Origin: OCS116 cluster bacterium AG-430-B22
Lineage (GTDB): Bacteria; Pseudomonadota; Alphaproteobacteria; MED-G09
Direction of reading: 5' to 3'
NCBI GenBank assembly: GCA_003209955.1
Contig: QCOD01000004.1
Coordinates: forward strand, 23,501 to 87,500
Length of the DNA: 64,000 nt
Within the stretch, counting starts at the first letter, position 1; every line of letters starts with the position of its first letter. A program made the translations under genes and the position numbers. The notes under the pieces were generated by a model. It did not search any database. It saw only the letters and a program-made list of their open reading frames with translations, and was not told where the DNA came from. Below, in pieces: positions 12,260-22,898 of the stretch.

Positions 12260-13186
12260 TTAAGCGTTTCCTTTTCTAATCATCGCCTCTATCTCAGAGT
12301 CAGCAGCATCGATATCGCTTTGAAATTTGAGCAATACATTAAGAGTTTCTCTTACAAGATTTGCATCAAGAGATTTTACATTTAAAAGAACCAATGACTT
12401 TGCCCAATCAATTGTTTCGGCAACTGATGGTAACTTTTTTAAATCCAAATCCCTTAAATTCTGAACGAAATTTACTAATTCTGTTTTTAATTTTTTTTCA
12501 ATATCTGGAACTCGTGAGGCAATAATTTGTTCTTCTAATTTAGCATCAGGGAAAGGAATATATAAATGCAAGCACCTTCTTTTCAAAGCATCGCCAATTT
12601 CTCTAGTGTTATTTGAGGTTAAAAAAACAATTGGTTTAACTTTCCCTTTTATTGTTCCGATTTCAGGAATTGATACTTGATAATCAGATAAAATCTCCAA
12701 TAGAAAGGCTTCAAATTCGTCATCAGATTTATCAATTTCATCAATTAGTAAAACTGTTCCTTTATCATCACTAACAGCCTTTAATAGTGGTCTTGGTTCC
12801 AAAAATTTATCTGAGAAAAATATATCATCAAAATTATGCAGACTTTCTATTGAACTTTCTAAACCGCTCTTATCAGAAATAATATCATTTAATTTATCTT
12901 TTAATACTTGAGTATATAAAAGTTGCTTTCCATATTTCCATTCATACAAAGCTTTGGCTTCATCAAGCCCTTCATAACATTGTAATCTAATCAATGATTT
13001 ATTCATCCATTCGGAGGTTGCTTTAGCTAATTCTGTTTTTCCAACTCCAGGTGGTCCCTCAACCAATATTGGTTTGTTTAAATTTTGGCTTAAATATATT
13101 GCTGTGGCTATTTGTAAATTGCAAATATAGCCTTCTTTTTCGAAATTAAGTTGAATTAAATCAATAGCATTTTTTGAAGCAGACAA
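12260..13186 (-). CDS. MoxR-family AAA+ ATPase (CoxD-like)
   Basis: Walker A GPPGVGKTELAKA, Walker B VLLIDEIDKSD, sensor FLTSNNTREIGDALKRRC. Confidence 0.92.
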   Translation of the reverse strand: MSASKNAIDLIQLNFEKEGYICNLQIATAIYLSQNLNKPILVEGPPGVGKTELAKATSEWMNKSLIRLQCYEGLDEAKALYEWKYGKQLLYTQVLKDKLNDIISDKSGLESSIESLHNFDDIFFSDKFLEPRPLLKAVSDDKGTVLLIDEIDKSDDEFEAFLLEILSDYQVSIPEIGTIKGKVKPIVFLTSNNTREIGDALKRRCLHLYIPFPDAKLEEQIIASRVPDIEKKLKTELVNFVQNLRDLDLKKLPSVAETIDWAKSLVLLNVKSLDANLVRETLNVLLKFQSDIDAADSEIEAMIRKGNA

Positions 13187-13261
13187 TTAAAATTCCTTTT
13201 TTGAATATCAGTGTTATCATATAATTAAAGGCATTAGTCCACTTAAATTTAAGAATATGGA

Positions 13262-15589
13262 ATGAATTCAGAAGATAAAAGAAAAGAAACAATAACAATA
13301 AATCTTAAAGAAACTTTAGATTTAAAAAATAAAGAAAGTCTTGCAAATAAATATTTCCAAGAGGGAAAATTTGATGAAGCATATGAAATATACAAAGAGA
13401 TTTCGAATTCAGATTCTAAGAACGCTAATAGCATTAACCAAATTGCTAGAATACTCTTACAAAAGAGCAAATATAAAGAGGCATTAGAGTATTTTAAAAA
13501 AACCTTAAGCTTAAAACCAAATAATCCTATCATTTGTTTTAATATTTCAAATCTTTTATTGCAGTTAAACCAAATCAATTCAGCAGAAAAATATCTTGAT
13601 AAAGGTTTAATGCTTAATCCTAATCATCACTTTGGATTATTTATAAAAGGAAAAATCCACTTTAAAAAAAAAGAATTCGAATTTGCTATCAATGAGTTAA
13701 GTAATTCATTTGAACAAAATGAACATAACTATCAAACTTTAAAATGGATTGCAAAATCATATCACTCACTTGAAAAAAGAAAAGAAGCAAAATTATTTTT
13801 TGAAAAATATATATCAAAAGAAGAAAAAGATGATGAAGTGCTTAATACTTTAGGTGTATTTGAATTTGAAGAGAAAAATTATGAAAGAGCTTTAGATTTT
13901 TTTGAAAAATCAATCCAAAGTAGTAGCACCAATAAACAGGCCATACAAAATAAATCTTTATCATTAATAAGATTAAAAAAATTTGAAGAATCTCTAAAAA
14001 ACTTAATGAAATTACTTGTTTTAAATCAAGATGAAGCTTTGACAAAAGCTTTATTTATTGAATGTGTTATTAATATTTCGTTAGAAACTTTTATTAAATT
14101 TTCAAATGATGAAAGCTTCAAACATATATTTCTTAAAATTTTCAATAATGAGGAATTTGACGATAGAAAACTTCAGCCTTATGCGATAATTATTTTACAA
14201 GAACTAGGTTTTTATAAAAACGCTAAAGAATTTATAAATGATTTTGATAAATCTTCGTATATCTATAATTTATTTATAGCTTTATTAAAAAAAGATTTTG
14301 TAAAAGACCTAGCCACAGAAAAAAATATAAGAGAAATTAAAAAATACTTACTTGAAAAAAGAATTTCAAAAGAGTCAAACCTGATATTAAAAGGAAAATC
14401 TGAATTATTATTTCTTTTTACTAAACAGAGTTTTATGAGTGAGTATATTTCAGATGATATATTAAAAAATTCAATTTCGAAAAAATGCATATTACTTGAA
14501 AAGGAAATAATTAAATCAATTTCATCTAAAAATTTTAGCCAGGAAGATCTTTTCTTGCTAGCTAGTTATGTTCCTATTGAAAAAATTTCTTATAAAATAA
14601 AAGATTATATAATTAAAAATAATGAAGGAACAAATTTTCTTAATGAGTTTGTAACTTTAAATATATTTAATGCTTATGAAGAAGAAGAAATAAGTAAGGA
14701 AATAAAAAAAATTGATACCATAAAGGATAAAGTTTCAAAAAAAGTTAAAAACCAATATGAGAATAACCCTTATCCAAGATGGGGTTTGTTAGAAAACATC
14801 AATACACTTAATTTTGATGAATTTCTAAAAAATGAAATATCATATAAAATAAGCGATAAATTTATAAAAAAACCTGATTTATTAATTGCAGGATGTGGAA
14901 CGGGAAGACATCCTATTCTAGCAGGAAAGCAATATTTTACAAAAAATATAGATGCAATTGATATCAGTCTTTCAAGCCTATCTTATGCCAAAAGAAAGGC
15001 AATTGAGAATAAAATTGATATTAATTTTTTTGAATGTGACATTCTTAATGTTTCTCAATTAGAAAAAGAGTTTGATGTCATAGAGTCAATTGGAGTAATC
15101 CATCACATGGAAGATCCAAAAAGAGGTCTTAAAAAATTAGTTAATGTTTTAAAAAGAAACGGTTTTATTAAAATTGGCCTTTATAGCTCAATTGCAAGAA
15201 AAGATATTAACTTACTAAGACACAAAATTAGAAATGAAAATAAAAATCTATCGCCTGAGAATATAAAAAATTTTAGAAATAACCTTATAGAAGAAGAAAA
15301 TGAAATAATATACTCCCTTAGGAATTTTTCAGATTTCTTCTCTTTATCTGAATTCAGAGATCTCCTATTTCATGTTCAAGAACATCAATATACGATAGAT
15401 GACCTAATACTGTTAATGGAAGAGAATAGCCTAAAATTTTTAGGATTTTCAATACGTCAATCAATTCAAGAAGAGTTCATTAGTAAATATGGGTATGATT
15501 TACGAAATCTTGATAAATGGAAAAATTTTGAAATCAAATATCCTTCAACTTTTATAGAAATGTATAATTTTTGGTGTCAAAAAATATAA
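13262..15589 (+). CDS. TPR-repeat protein fused to class I SAM-dependent methyltransferase
   Basis: N-terminal TPR array; NPYPRWG motif; SAM motif LLIAGCGTGRHPIL and post-motif DVIESIGVIHHMEDPKRGL. Confidence 0.87.
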   Translation: MNSEDKRKETITINLKETLDLKNKESLANKYFQEGKFDEAYEIYKEISNSDSKNANSINQIARILLQKSKYKEALEYFKKTLSLKPNNPIICFNISNLLLQLNQINSAEKYLDKGLMLNPNHHFGLFIKGKIHFKKKEFEFAINELSNSFEQNEHNYQTLKWIAKSYHSLEKRKEAKLFFEKYISKEEKDDEVLNTLGVFEFEEKNYERALDFFEKSIQSSSTNKQAIQNKSLSLIRLKKFEESLKNLMKLLVLNQDEALTKALFIECVINISLETFIKFSNDESFKHIFLKIFNNEEFDDRKLQPYAIIILQELGFYKNAKEFINDFDKSSYIYNLFIALLKKDFVKDLATEKNIREIKKYLLEKRISKESNLILKGKSELLFLFTKQSFMSEYISDDILKNSISKKCILLEKEIIKSISSKNFSQEDLFLLASYVPIEKISYKIKDYIIKNNEGTNFLNEFVTLNIFNAYEEEEISKEIKKIDTIKDKVSKKVKNQYENNPYPRWGLLENINTLNFDEFLKNEISYKISDKFIKKPDLLIAGCGTGRHPILAGKQYFTKNIDAIDISLSSLSYAKRKAIENKIDINFFECDILNVSQLEKEFDVIESIGVIHHMEDPKRGLKKLVNVLKRNGFIKIGLYSSIARKDINLLRHKIRNENKNLSPENIKNFRNNLIEEENEIIYSLRNFSDFFSLSEFRDLLFHVQEHQYTIDDLILLMEENSLKFLGFSIRQSIQEEFISKYGYDLRNLDKWKNFEIKYPSTFIEMYNFWCQKI

Positions 15590-15703
15590 TATAAAACTCT
15601 AAAATATTATTATACTTTGCATTTTCTTATTAATCTCCTATTGTTTCTATCTATTAAATTTAGATAATAAAAAGGTATTGTATGGTTGGCGAAAGGAAAA
15701 AGT

Positions 15704-17779
15704 ATGACTTCGGTAAATGATGTAACAACAATTGAGAAAGATGGAAATATTTCTATAATCACTTTGAATTCACCTCCAGTGAATGCGTTGTCGGCTCCGG
15801 TAAGAGAGGGCTTGCATAAAGGAATTACCGAAGCAAGAAATGACGGAGAAATAGAAGCAATTGTAATAATATGTGAGGGCAGAACTTTTATAGCTGGAGC
15901 AGATATTTCTGAATTTGGTAAAGAACCAAAAGGACCATCACTTTTTGAAGTTCAAGAATTTATTGAAGATTCTAATAAACCAGTTATTGCAGCAATTCAT
16001 GGAACAGCTTTAGGCGGTGGTCTAGAGGTTGCTCTTACATGTCATTATCGTATTGCTGTTCCCTCAGCAAAATGCGGTTTGCCTGAAGTAAACCTTGGTT
16101 TACTTCCTGGTGCAGGAGGAACTCAGAGACTTCCAAGAGTTGTTGGGGTAGAAAAAGCTCTTCAAATGGTTACATCAGGTCAACATGTTCCTGCTAAACA
16201 ATGTTTAGAAATGGGTTTAGTTGATGAAATTGCTAATGAAGATGGATTAAGAGAAGACTCAATTAATTTTGCTAAAAAAATAGTTTCTGAAAATCGTCCA
16301 TTAGTAAGGATTAGTGAAATGAATGAGAAAGTTGAAGCCGCTAGAGGCAATGAAAATATCTTTACAGACTTTAGAGCATCGATAGCAAGACGGGCACGTG
16401 GTTTTCTAGCTCCAGAATATAATATTCAATGCATTGAAGCAGCAGTTAATAATTCTTTTGATGAAGGTATAAAGATAGAAAGAAAACTATTTATGGAGCT
16501 TGTAACTGGGACTCAATCGGCTGCTCAAAGATATGTTTTCTTTGCTCAAAGGCAGGTTGCAAAAATTCCAGATATTGAACCCGACACTGAAATTAAACCC
16601 TTTGCATCTGTTGGGGTTATTGGTGCAGGTACGATGGGCGGTGGCATATCAATGAATTTTGCCAATGTGGGTATACCAGTAACTATTATTGAACAAAGTC
16701 AGGAAAATCTTGATAAAGGTTTAGGTATTATTAGAAAAAATTATGAAAATACCGCTAATAAAGGAAGAATAACTTTTGAAGATGTTGAAAAAAGGACAGA
16801 TCTTATAAAAGGTTCTACAGATATTAGTGATTTATCAAATTGCGATTTAATAATTGAAGCAGTATTTGAGAATATGGATTTGAAAAAAGATATCTTTAAA
16901 TCATTGGATGGTATTGCTAAGAAAGGTTCAATTTTGGCAACAAATACATCAGCTCTTGATATTAATGAAATTGCAGCAGTAACAAATAGACCTGAAGATG
17001 TTATAGGTCTCCACTTTTTTAGCCCAGCTAATGTAATGCGTCTTTTAGAAATTGTTAGAGGTGAAAAAACTTCGAAATCAGTTGTAGCAACTTCTATGAA
17101 AATGGCAAAAAGTATTGGAAAAGTTGCGGCAGTAGTAGGTGTGTGTCCTGGTTTTGTTGGTAACAGGATTCTTGCGCAAAGACAGAGAGAGGCTAACAAA
17201 CTTATTTTGGAAGGTGCCATGCCTTGGGAGGTAGATGATGCTTTATTTGATTTTGGTTTTCCTATGGGACCTTTTGCAATGTCGGATCTAGCTGGTCTCG
17301 ATATTGGATGGGATGAAGACTTATCAACTGGAGATACATTAAGAGATAAATTATGTGAAGCAGGAAGGCTTGGACAAAAAACTGGTAAAGGTTTTTATAT
17401 ATATGATGAGAAAAGGAACAAATCTCCTGACACAGAAGTGGAAAAATTAATTATTGAATTTTCAGAAAAGCATCAGATTAAAAGAAGAGAGATAAGCAAG
17501 GAAGAAATTCTAGAGAGATGTTTGTACCCTATGATTAATGAAGGTTTCAAAATTTTAGAAGAAGGAATGGCTATAAGAGCAAGTGATATTGATATAGTTT
17601 GGATCAACGGATATGGATGGCCAATGTATGAGGGTGGACCAATGTTTTATGGGCAGCTAATTGGTTATGATAAGATTTTGAAGTGGCATCAAAAAATGGA
17701 AGAAAAATTTGGTTCAGATTTTTCACCGTCACCATATTTGGAAAAAGTTGTTAATGAAAAAATTAATTTATTTGGCTAA
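15704..17779 (+). CDS. Bifunctional enoyl-CoA hydratase / 3-hydroxyacyl-CoA dehydrogenase (FadJ/FadB-like)
   Basis: Crotonase N-terminus (AGADISEFG, GGGLEVALTCHYRIA) then GVIGAGTMGGGISMNFANVGIPV NAD-binding and HFFSPANVMRLLEIV. Track start TTG 15686; ATG 15704 is more likely. Confidence 0.93.
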   Translation: MTSVNDVTTIEKDGNISIITLNSPPVNALSAPVREGLHKGITEARNDGEIEAIVIICEGRTFIAGADISEFGKEPKGPSLFEVQEFIEDSNKPVIAAIHGTALGGGLEVALTCHYRIAVPSAKCGLPEVNLGLLPGAGGTQRLPRVVGVEKALQMVTSGQHVPAKQCLEMGLVDEIANEDGLREDSINFAKKIVSENRPLVRISEMNEKVEAARGNENIFTDFRASIARRARGFLAPEYNIQCIEAAVNNSFDEGIKIERKLFMELVTGTQSAAQRYVFFAQRQVAKIPDIEPDTEIKPFASVGVIGAGTMGGGISMNFANVGIPVTIIEQSQENLDKGLGIIRKNYENTANKGRITFEDVEKRTDLIKGSTDISDLSNCDLIIEAVFENMDLKKDIFKSLDGIAKKGSILATNTSALDINEIAAVTNRPEDVIGLHFFSPANVMRLLEIVRGEKTSKSVVATSMKMAKSIGKVAAVVGVCPGFVGNRILAQRQREANKLILEGAMPWEVDDALFDFGFPMGPFAMSDLAGLDIGWDEDLSTGDTLRDKLCEAGRLGQKTGKGFYIYDEKRNKSPDTEVEKLIIEFSEKHQIKRREISKEEILERCLYPMINEGFKILEEGMAIRASDIDIVWINGYGWPMYEGGPMFYGQLIGYDKILKWHQKMEEKFGSDFSPSPYLEKVVNEKINLFG

Positions 17780-17782
17780 TAA

Positions 17783-19078
17783 ATGAAAATTTCAGTAATT
17801 GGATGTGGTTATGTAGGATTAGTTTCTGGTTTTTGCTTCGCAGATTCCGGTCACAAAGTAACTTGCATTGATAATAGTGATAAGAAAATTGAATTACTAA
17901 AAGATAATAAAGTCCCAATTTATGAGCCTGGTCTTGAAGAGTTATTATTGAAAAATGTAGAAAATAATAATTTAAGTTTTGAGTTGAATATAAACGAAAA
18001 TATTAAAGATTCAGAGATTGTTCTTATTGCAGTTGGAACTCCTACAAACGAAAATGGAGATGCAGATTTAACCTTCGTACATCAATGTGTGAGAGAAATT
18101 TCTGAATTTATCTCTCCAAATACACAAATAATAATCAAATCTACTGTGCCTGTAGGTACTTGTGATGAGGTTGAGGATATAATTAAAGAAAATTGTTTAC
18201 ATTCAGATTTTTCAGTAATTTCTAATCCAGAATTTCTGAGAGAAGGAAATGCTATTAATGATTTTATTAATCCAGATAGAATTGTAATTGGCACTGACAA
18301 TCAGACAAGCAGAAAAATAATGGTTAATCTATACAAAAATATAATTAATGAAGATAAAATCTTTTTTACTTCAAGAAGATCATCCGAACTAATCAAATAC
18401 GCAAGTAATTCAATGCTTGCGATGAGAATAATATTTATTAACGAAATTGCAGATCTTTGTGAAAAGATTGGTGCGAATGTAACTGATATAGCAAAAGGTA
18501 TTGGTTTAGATAAGAGAATTGGTCCACATTTCCTTGAACCTGGACCAGGATTTGGAGGCTCATGTTTTCCAAAAGATGCTAGGGCATTAATTGAATCGGG
18601 AAAAAAGTATGGCGCACCTCAAACATTACTTGAAAGTGTAATATTAGGAAATGAAAATAGAAAAAAAAATATAAGTAAAAAAATCTTAGATAAATTAGAT
18701 AAACATTCTGAAAATCAAATAGGAATACTTGGAGTAACTTTTAAAGCAGAAACTGATGATATGAGAGAATCTCCAAGCCTTATAATAATCCCAGATCTTC
18801 AAGAAAATGAAATGAATATTTCAGTCTATGACCCTGAAGGAGAAAAAGAAGCATCAAAAATTCTTAAAGATGTAAATTGGAAGAAATCAGCTTATGAAGC
18901 TGCTGAAAATGTTGATTGCCTAGTAATTTTAACGGATTGGGAAGAATTTAAAAATTTAGATTTAAATAAATTAAAAAATTCAATGAAAAAACCTTTAATA
19001 TATGATTTTAGAAATATCTTTGATCCTGATATGATGACAGAACTAGGTTTTGAATATTATTCTATAGGCAGAGGATAA
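17783..19078 (+). CDS. ugd: UDP-glucose/GDP-mannose 6-dehydrogenase family (UDP-glucose 6-dehydrogenase)
   Basis: MKISVIGCGYVGLVSGFCFADSGHKVTCID, PGPGFGGSCFPKDARAL catalytic Cys motif. Confidence 0.92.
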   Translation: MKISVIGCGYVGLVSGFCFADSGHKVTCIDNSDKKIELLKDNKVPIYEPGLEELLLKNVENNNLSFELNINENIKDSEIVLIAVGTPTNENGDADLTFVHQCVREISEFISPNTQIIIKSTVPVGTCDEVEDIIKENCLHSDFSVISNPEFLREGNAINDFINPDRIVIGTDNQTSRKIMVNLYKNIINEDKIFFTSRRSSELIKYASNSMLAMRIIFINEIADLCEKIGANVTDIAKGIGLDKRIGPHFLEPGPGFGGSCFPKDARALIESGKKYGAPQTLLESVILGNENRKKNISKKILDKLDKHSENQIGILGVTFKAETDDMRESPSLIIIPDLQENEMNISVYDPEGEKEASKILKDVNWKKSAYEAAENVDCLVILTDWEEFKNLDLNKLKNSMKKPLIYDFRNIFDPDMMTELGFEYYSIGRG

Positions 19079-19079
19079 A

Positions 19080-20033
19080 ATGTCAGAGATACAAAAAGTA
19101 GCAAAAAAAGTTCTAGAAGACGAAAGTGAAGGAATTGAACTTTTAAAGGATTTTTTTGATAATAACTTTTCTTCTGCTATAAAAAAAATTCTTGATATAA
19201 AAGGTAAAGTGATCGTTACCGGTGTAGGGAAATCAGGTCATATAGGTAAAAAAATTTCTGCGACATTGTCTTCTACAGGAACGCCATCATATTTTGTTCA
19301 TCCAACTGAAGCCAGTCATGGTGATATGGGTATGGTAGGAAGTGAAGATATTATTTTTGCTATATCTTGGTCAGGCGAGACATCCGAACTTAGTGACATC
19401 ATTCATTTTTCAAAGGAAAATAATATAGGTTTGATCAGCATAACATCATCATCAAATAGTTTGCTTTCGCAATCTTCTGACATCGCATTGATTTTACCTA
19501 AAGCAACTGAAGCTTGTCCAAATGGATTAGCTCCTACCACATCTACAACAATGCAATTAATTGTTGGCGATGCCATAGCTATTTGTCTTTTAAATGAGAG
19601 AGGTTTTGATAAAGATAAATTTAAATCACTACATCCCGGTGGGCAGTTAGGTGCCGCTTTATTAACATTGAAAGATATTATGCATAAAGATGAGTCTATT
19701 CCCTTACTTCAATCAGGGACTAATATGTCTGAGGCTCTAATAAATATATCTGAAAAAGGTTTTGGTTGTGCGGGAGTAATAAAAGAAAATAAACTAATTG
19801 GAATTCTAACAGATGGTGACTTACGAAGACATATGGGTCCTGAATTATTAAATAAAAGTGTAGACCAAATAATGAATTCAAAACCAAAAACTGTAAGCGA
19901 AAATATGTTGGCAAGTGAGGCGCTAGGTCTTATAAATCAACTAGGAATTCAAGGTCTGTTTATAATCAATGAAAATAACAATCCTATAGGTTTTGTTCAT
20001 TTCCATGATCTAATTAGATTAATAAAACAATAA
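19080..20033 (+). CDS. kdsD: Arabinose-5-phosphate isomerase, KpsF/GutQ family (SIS plus CBS domains)
   Basis: VTGVGKSGHIGKKISATLSSTGTPSYFVHPTEASHGDMGM; C-terminal CBS pair. Confidence 0.9.
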   Translation: MSEIQKVAKKVLEDESEGIELLKDFFDNNFSSAIKKILDIKGKVIVTGVGKSGHIGKKISATLSSTGTPSYFVHPTEASHGDMGMVGSEDIIFAISWSGETSELSDIIHFSKENNIGLISITSSSNSLLSQSSDIALILPKATEACPNGLAPTTSTTMQLIVGDAIAICLLNERGFDKDKFKSLHPGGQLGAALLTLKDIMHKDESIPLLQSGTNMSEALINISEKGFGCAGVIKENKLIGILTDGDLRRHMGPELLNKSVDQIMNSKPKTVSENMLASEALGLINQLGIQGLFIINENNNPIGFVHFHDLIRLIKQ

Positions 20034-20056
20034 TAAAAAAATTTAGAAAGAAAAAA

Positions 20057-22106
20057 ATGAAGTTAAATAAGATAATTTACTTTCTGATTATAGTTTTTAT
20101 TGTAAATCCAATATTTCTCTACTCAAAAAATATTGAAGAAATTGTAGTAACAGGAACAAAAAATAAAACACCAATCATTGATGAAACTGGAAATTTATCC
20201 TTTATCAATAGTGAAGAAATCAATTTTATAAGCGCTGATAATCCAAGTAATATTCTAAACAGAATGCCAGGTGTATTTATTAGCCAAGGTAGTGGTCAAG
20301 AGCATTTAACTTCAATACGATCTCCGGTCTTATCTGGTGGTGCAGGAGCTGGGAGTTTCTTGTATCTAGAAGATGGTATACCCTTAAGATCTCCAGGATT
20401 TTCTAATGTTAATGGATTAATGGAGTCAACTATTGAGATCGGGGAAAGAACTGAAGTTATTAGAGGCCCTGGATCAGTTCTTTATGGTTCTAATGCCGTT
20501 CATGGTCTTGTGAATGTAATAACCGAAAAAGATAACCCTAATTATAATAATAAAATAAATCTTCGCGCTGGAAAAAATAAAATTATTTTTAATTCTAGCG
20601 CTTATCGAAATCTAGATAATAGTGACATACTTTTTAATTTTCTTTGGAAAGAAGATAATGGCTACACAAATAACTATGCTAACGAAAACTCAGATAAATT
20701 TGATAAACCGCATTATGGTCAACAGAAATTCTTAATTAGAATGAATACTCAAAAGAACGCAAAAGATTATATTTTTCTATTATCAGGGACTAACCTTAAT
20801 CAAGAAACTATGGGTTACATAAAAGGTTACCAAGCATATAAAAATAAAGAAATTAAATATAAAAATCCCGATCCTGAAGCCTTTAGAGACACTTACAATA
20901 TAAGATCTTATCTAAAAATCATTCAAGATTTCCAAAATGGCTCATTAAGCATAACGCCATATTTTAGGTACACTGATATGGATTTTAAAATGCATTTTCT
21001 TCCTGGAAAACCTCTAGAAGAAAATAGCCATAAAAGTTTAGGGCTACAAACTATGTATCAGAGTTCATTTAATAATCACTTTATGACAATTGGTCTTGAT
21101 TTAGAAATGACTGAAGGTGAATTAAGTGAATTCCAAAGCGCTCCAGATGTCTCTTTTGGTCCTAGATTAGCTTATCCTAAAGGTGCACATTATGATTATG
21201 ATATTGATAGTCAGATTTTAGCTGCTTTCGTAAACATAGAATGGAACCTCTCTGAAAAAACAAAAGTAGTAACTGGTATACGAGGTGAAAAAGTTGAATA
21301 CGAATACAAAACAAATATTGAACCAGGAACTAAAGGTAGAATTCAAGTATCACCTAATAGAGATGATGATTTCACTGAATTTTCACCAAAGTTAGCAATC
21401 AATCATAAAATAAATGATGAGCTAGCTCTTTTTTGCCAACTACTCTCGTGGAAATAGAGCTCCACAAACTACAGATTTATATCGTATACAAAGTAAACAG
21501 ATTCCTGGTGGAGCAAAATCTGAAAAACTTGATAGCATTGAAATTGGTATTAGGGGTGGTTTCAATATTTTTAATATAGAGCTAGTAGGCTTTGATATGA
21601 AAAAAGAGAATTACTTTTTTAGAGACTCACAAGGGTTTAATGTAGAAAATGGAAAGACTACCCATAGAGGATTAGAAATTAATATCATTGCAGAATTTAA
21701 TGAATTTTTTCAAATTGAAAATTCTACCAGTTTTGCAGAACATGAATATGATTTTGATCACTTGCCAAATGGTATTAAATCAGGAAATCAGATTGACTCA
21801 GCTCCAGAACTCATAGCTAACACTAGATTTATTTATTCACCTAAAGAAGGAACAAGAATTGAACTTGAATGGGAAAAAATAGATAGCTACCCTGTAGATG
21901 AAAGAAATACGCATTTTTATAAAGGACATAATGTTATTAACTTAAGAGCAAAAACACCTATCAATGAAAACCTTAGTATTGGTATTTATATTAATAATGT
22001 CGCTGATAAATATTATGCAAATAGAGCTGATTTTGCCTTTGGAAGTTATAGATATTTCGTTGGCCAAAAAAGAGAATTCTATCTTATGATAGAGTCAAAG
22101 TTTTAA
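20057..22106 (+). pseudogene. TonB-dependent outer-membrane receptor interrupted by one +1 frameshift
   Basis: ORFs 20057-21457 and 21597-22106 join into one receptor if one T is removed from the T6 run at 21429-21434: ELALFANYSRGNRAPQTTDLYRIQSKQIPGGAKSEKLDSIEIG...; plug motif and C-terminal aromatic F present. Confidence 0.85.
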
Positions 22107-22116
22107 GATTATTAAA

Positions 22117-22779
22117 TCAATCTTTAGGTTGTTTAACTATTCTTAAATAAGGTTTTGGCGCTTTCCAACCTCCAGGAAATTTATTTTTAGCATCTTCATC
22201 ATTTACTGCTGGAACTATTATTACATCATCGCCATTAAGCCAATTTGCTGGAGTGGCAACTTGGTGTTTTGCAGTAAGCTGACATGAGTCAAGTAAGCGC
22301 AAAACTTCATCAAAATTTCTACCTGTACTCATTGGATATGTAATCATTGCCTTTATTTTTTTATCAGGACCAATAATAAATACTGATCTAACTGTAGCAT
22401 TATCAACTGCAGTTCTTCCTTCAGATGTTGAGCCTTCAGTTTCCGGTAACATGTCATATAGCTTAGCTATTTTTAATTCAGGATCTCCTATCATCGGAAA
22501 ATTAACTCTATTACCTTGAGTTTCTTCTATATCAATCGCCCATTCTTTATGATTTTCAACAGGATCAACACTGAGTCCAATAATCTGGCAGTTTCTATCA
22601 TCAAAGGCTGATTTTAAACCGGCAACATAACCTAGTTCAGTCGTACAAACTGGTGTGAAGTCTTTTGGATGAGAAAATAATATAACCCAACTGTCCCCTG
22701 CCCAGTCATAAAAATCTATTTTTCCTTCTGTAGTTTCTGCCTCAAAATTTGGTGCATCAGAATTTATTCTTAAAGACAT
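22117..22779 (-). CDS. 1-Cys peroxiredoxin (Prx6-like)
   Basis: SHPKDFTPVCTTELGYVAGL active site; 220 aa. Confidence 0.93.
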   Translation of the reverse strand: MSLRINSDAPNFEAETTEGKIDFYDWAGDSWVILFSHPKDFTPVCTTELGYVAGLKSAFDDRNCQIIGLSVDPVENHKEWAIDIEETQGNRVNFPMIGDPELKIAKLYDMLPETEGSTSEGRTAVDNATVRSVFIIGPDKKIKAMITYPMSTGRNFDEVLRLLDSCQLTAKHQVATPANWLNGDDVIIVPAVNDEDAKNKFPGGWKAPKPYLRIVKQPKD

Positions 22780-22898
22780 TTTTTCTCCTAAAAAAAATTA
22801 GCTTTTAAATTTTTTTATTATTTTTATTAATAAATTTGCAATCGGAAAATATTATCAACGAAAGCTATACTATATATATAATTTTTAATAAATTTTTT

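Noticed and set aside
16741-17220. 159-aa minus-strand ORF
   Set aside because: Antisense to the FadJ-like gene; no recognisable domain.
21597-22106. Independent 169-aa gene
   Set aside because: It is the 3' part of the frameshifted TonB receptor; coding continues upstream in the same frame to 21435.
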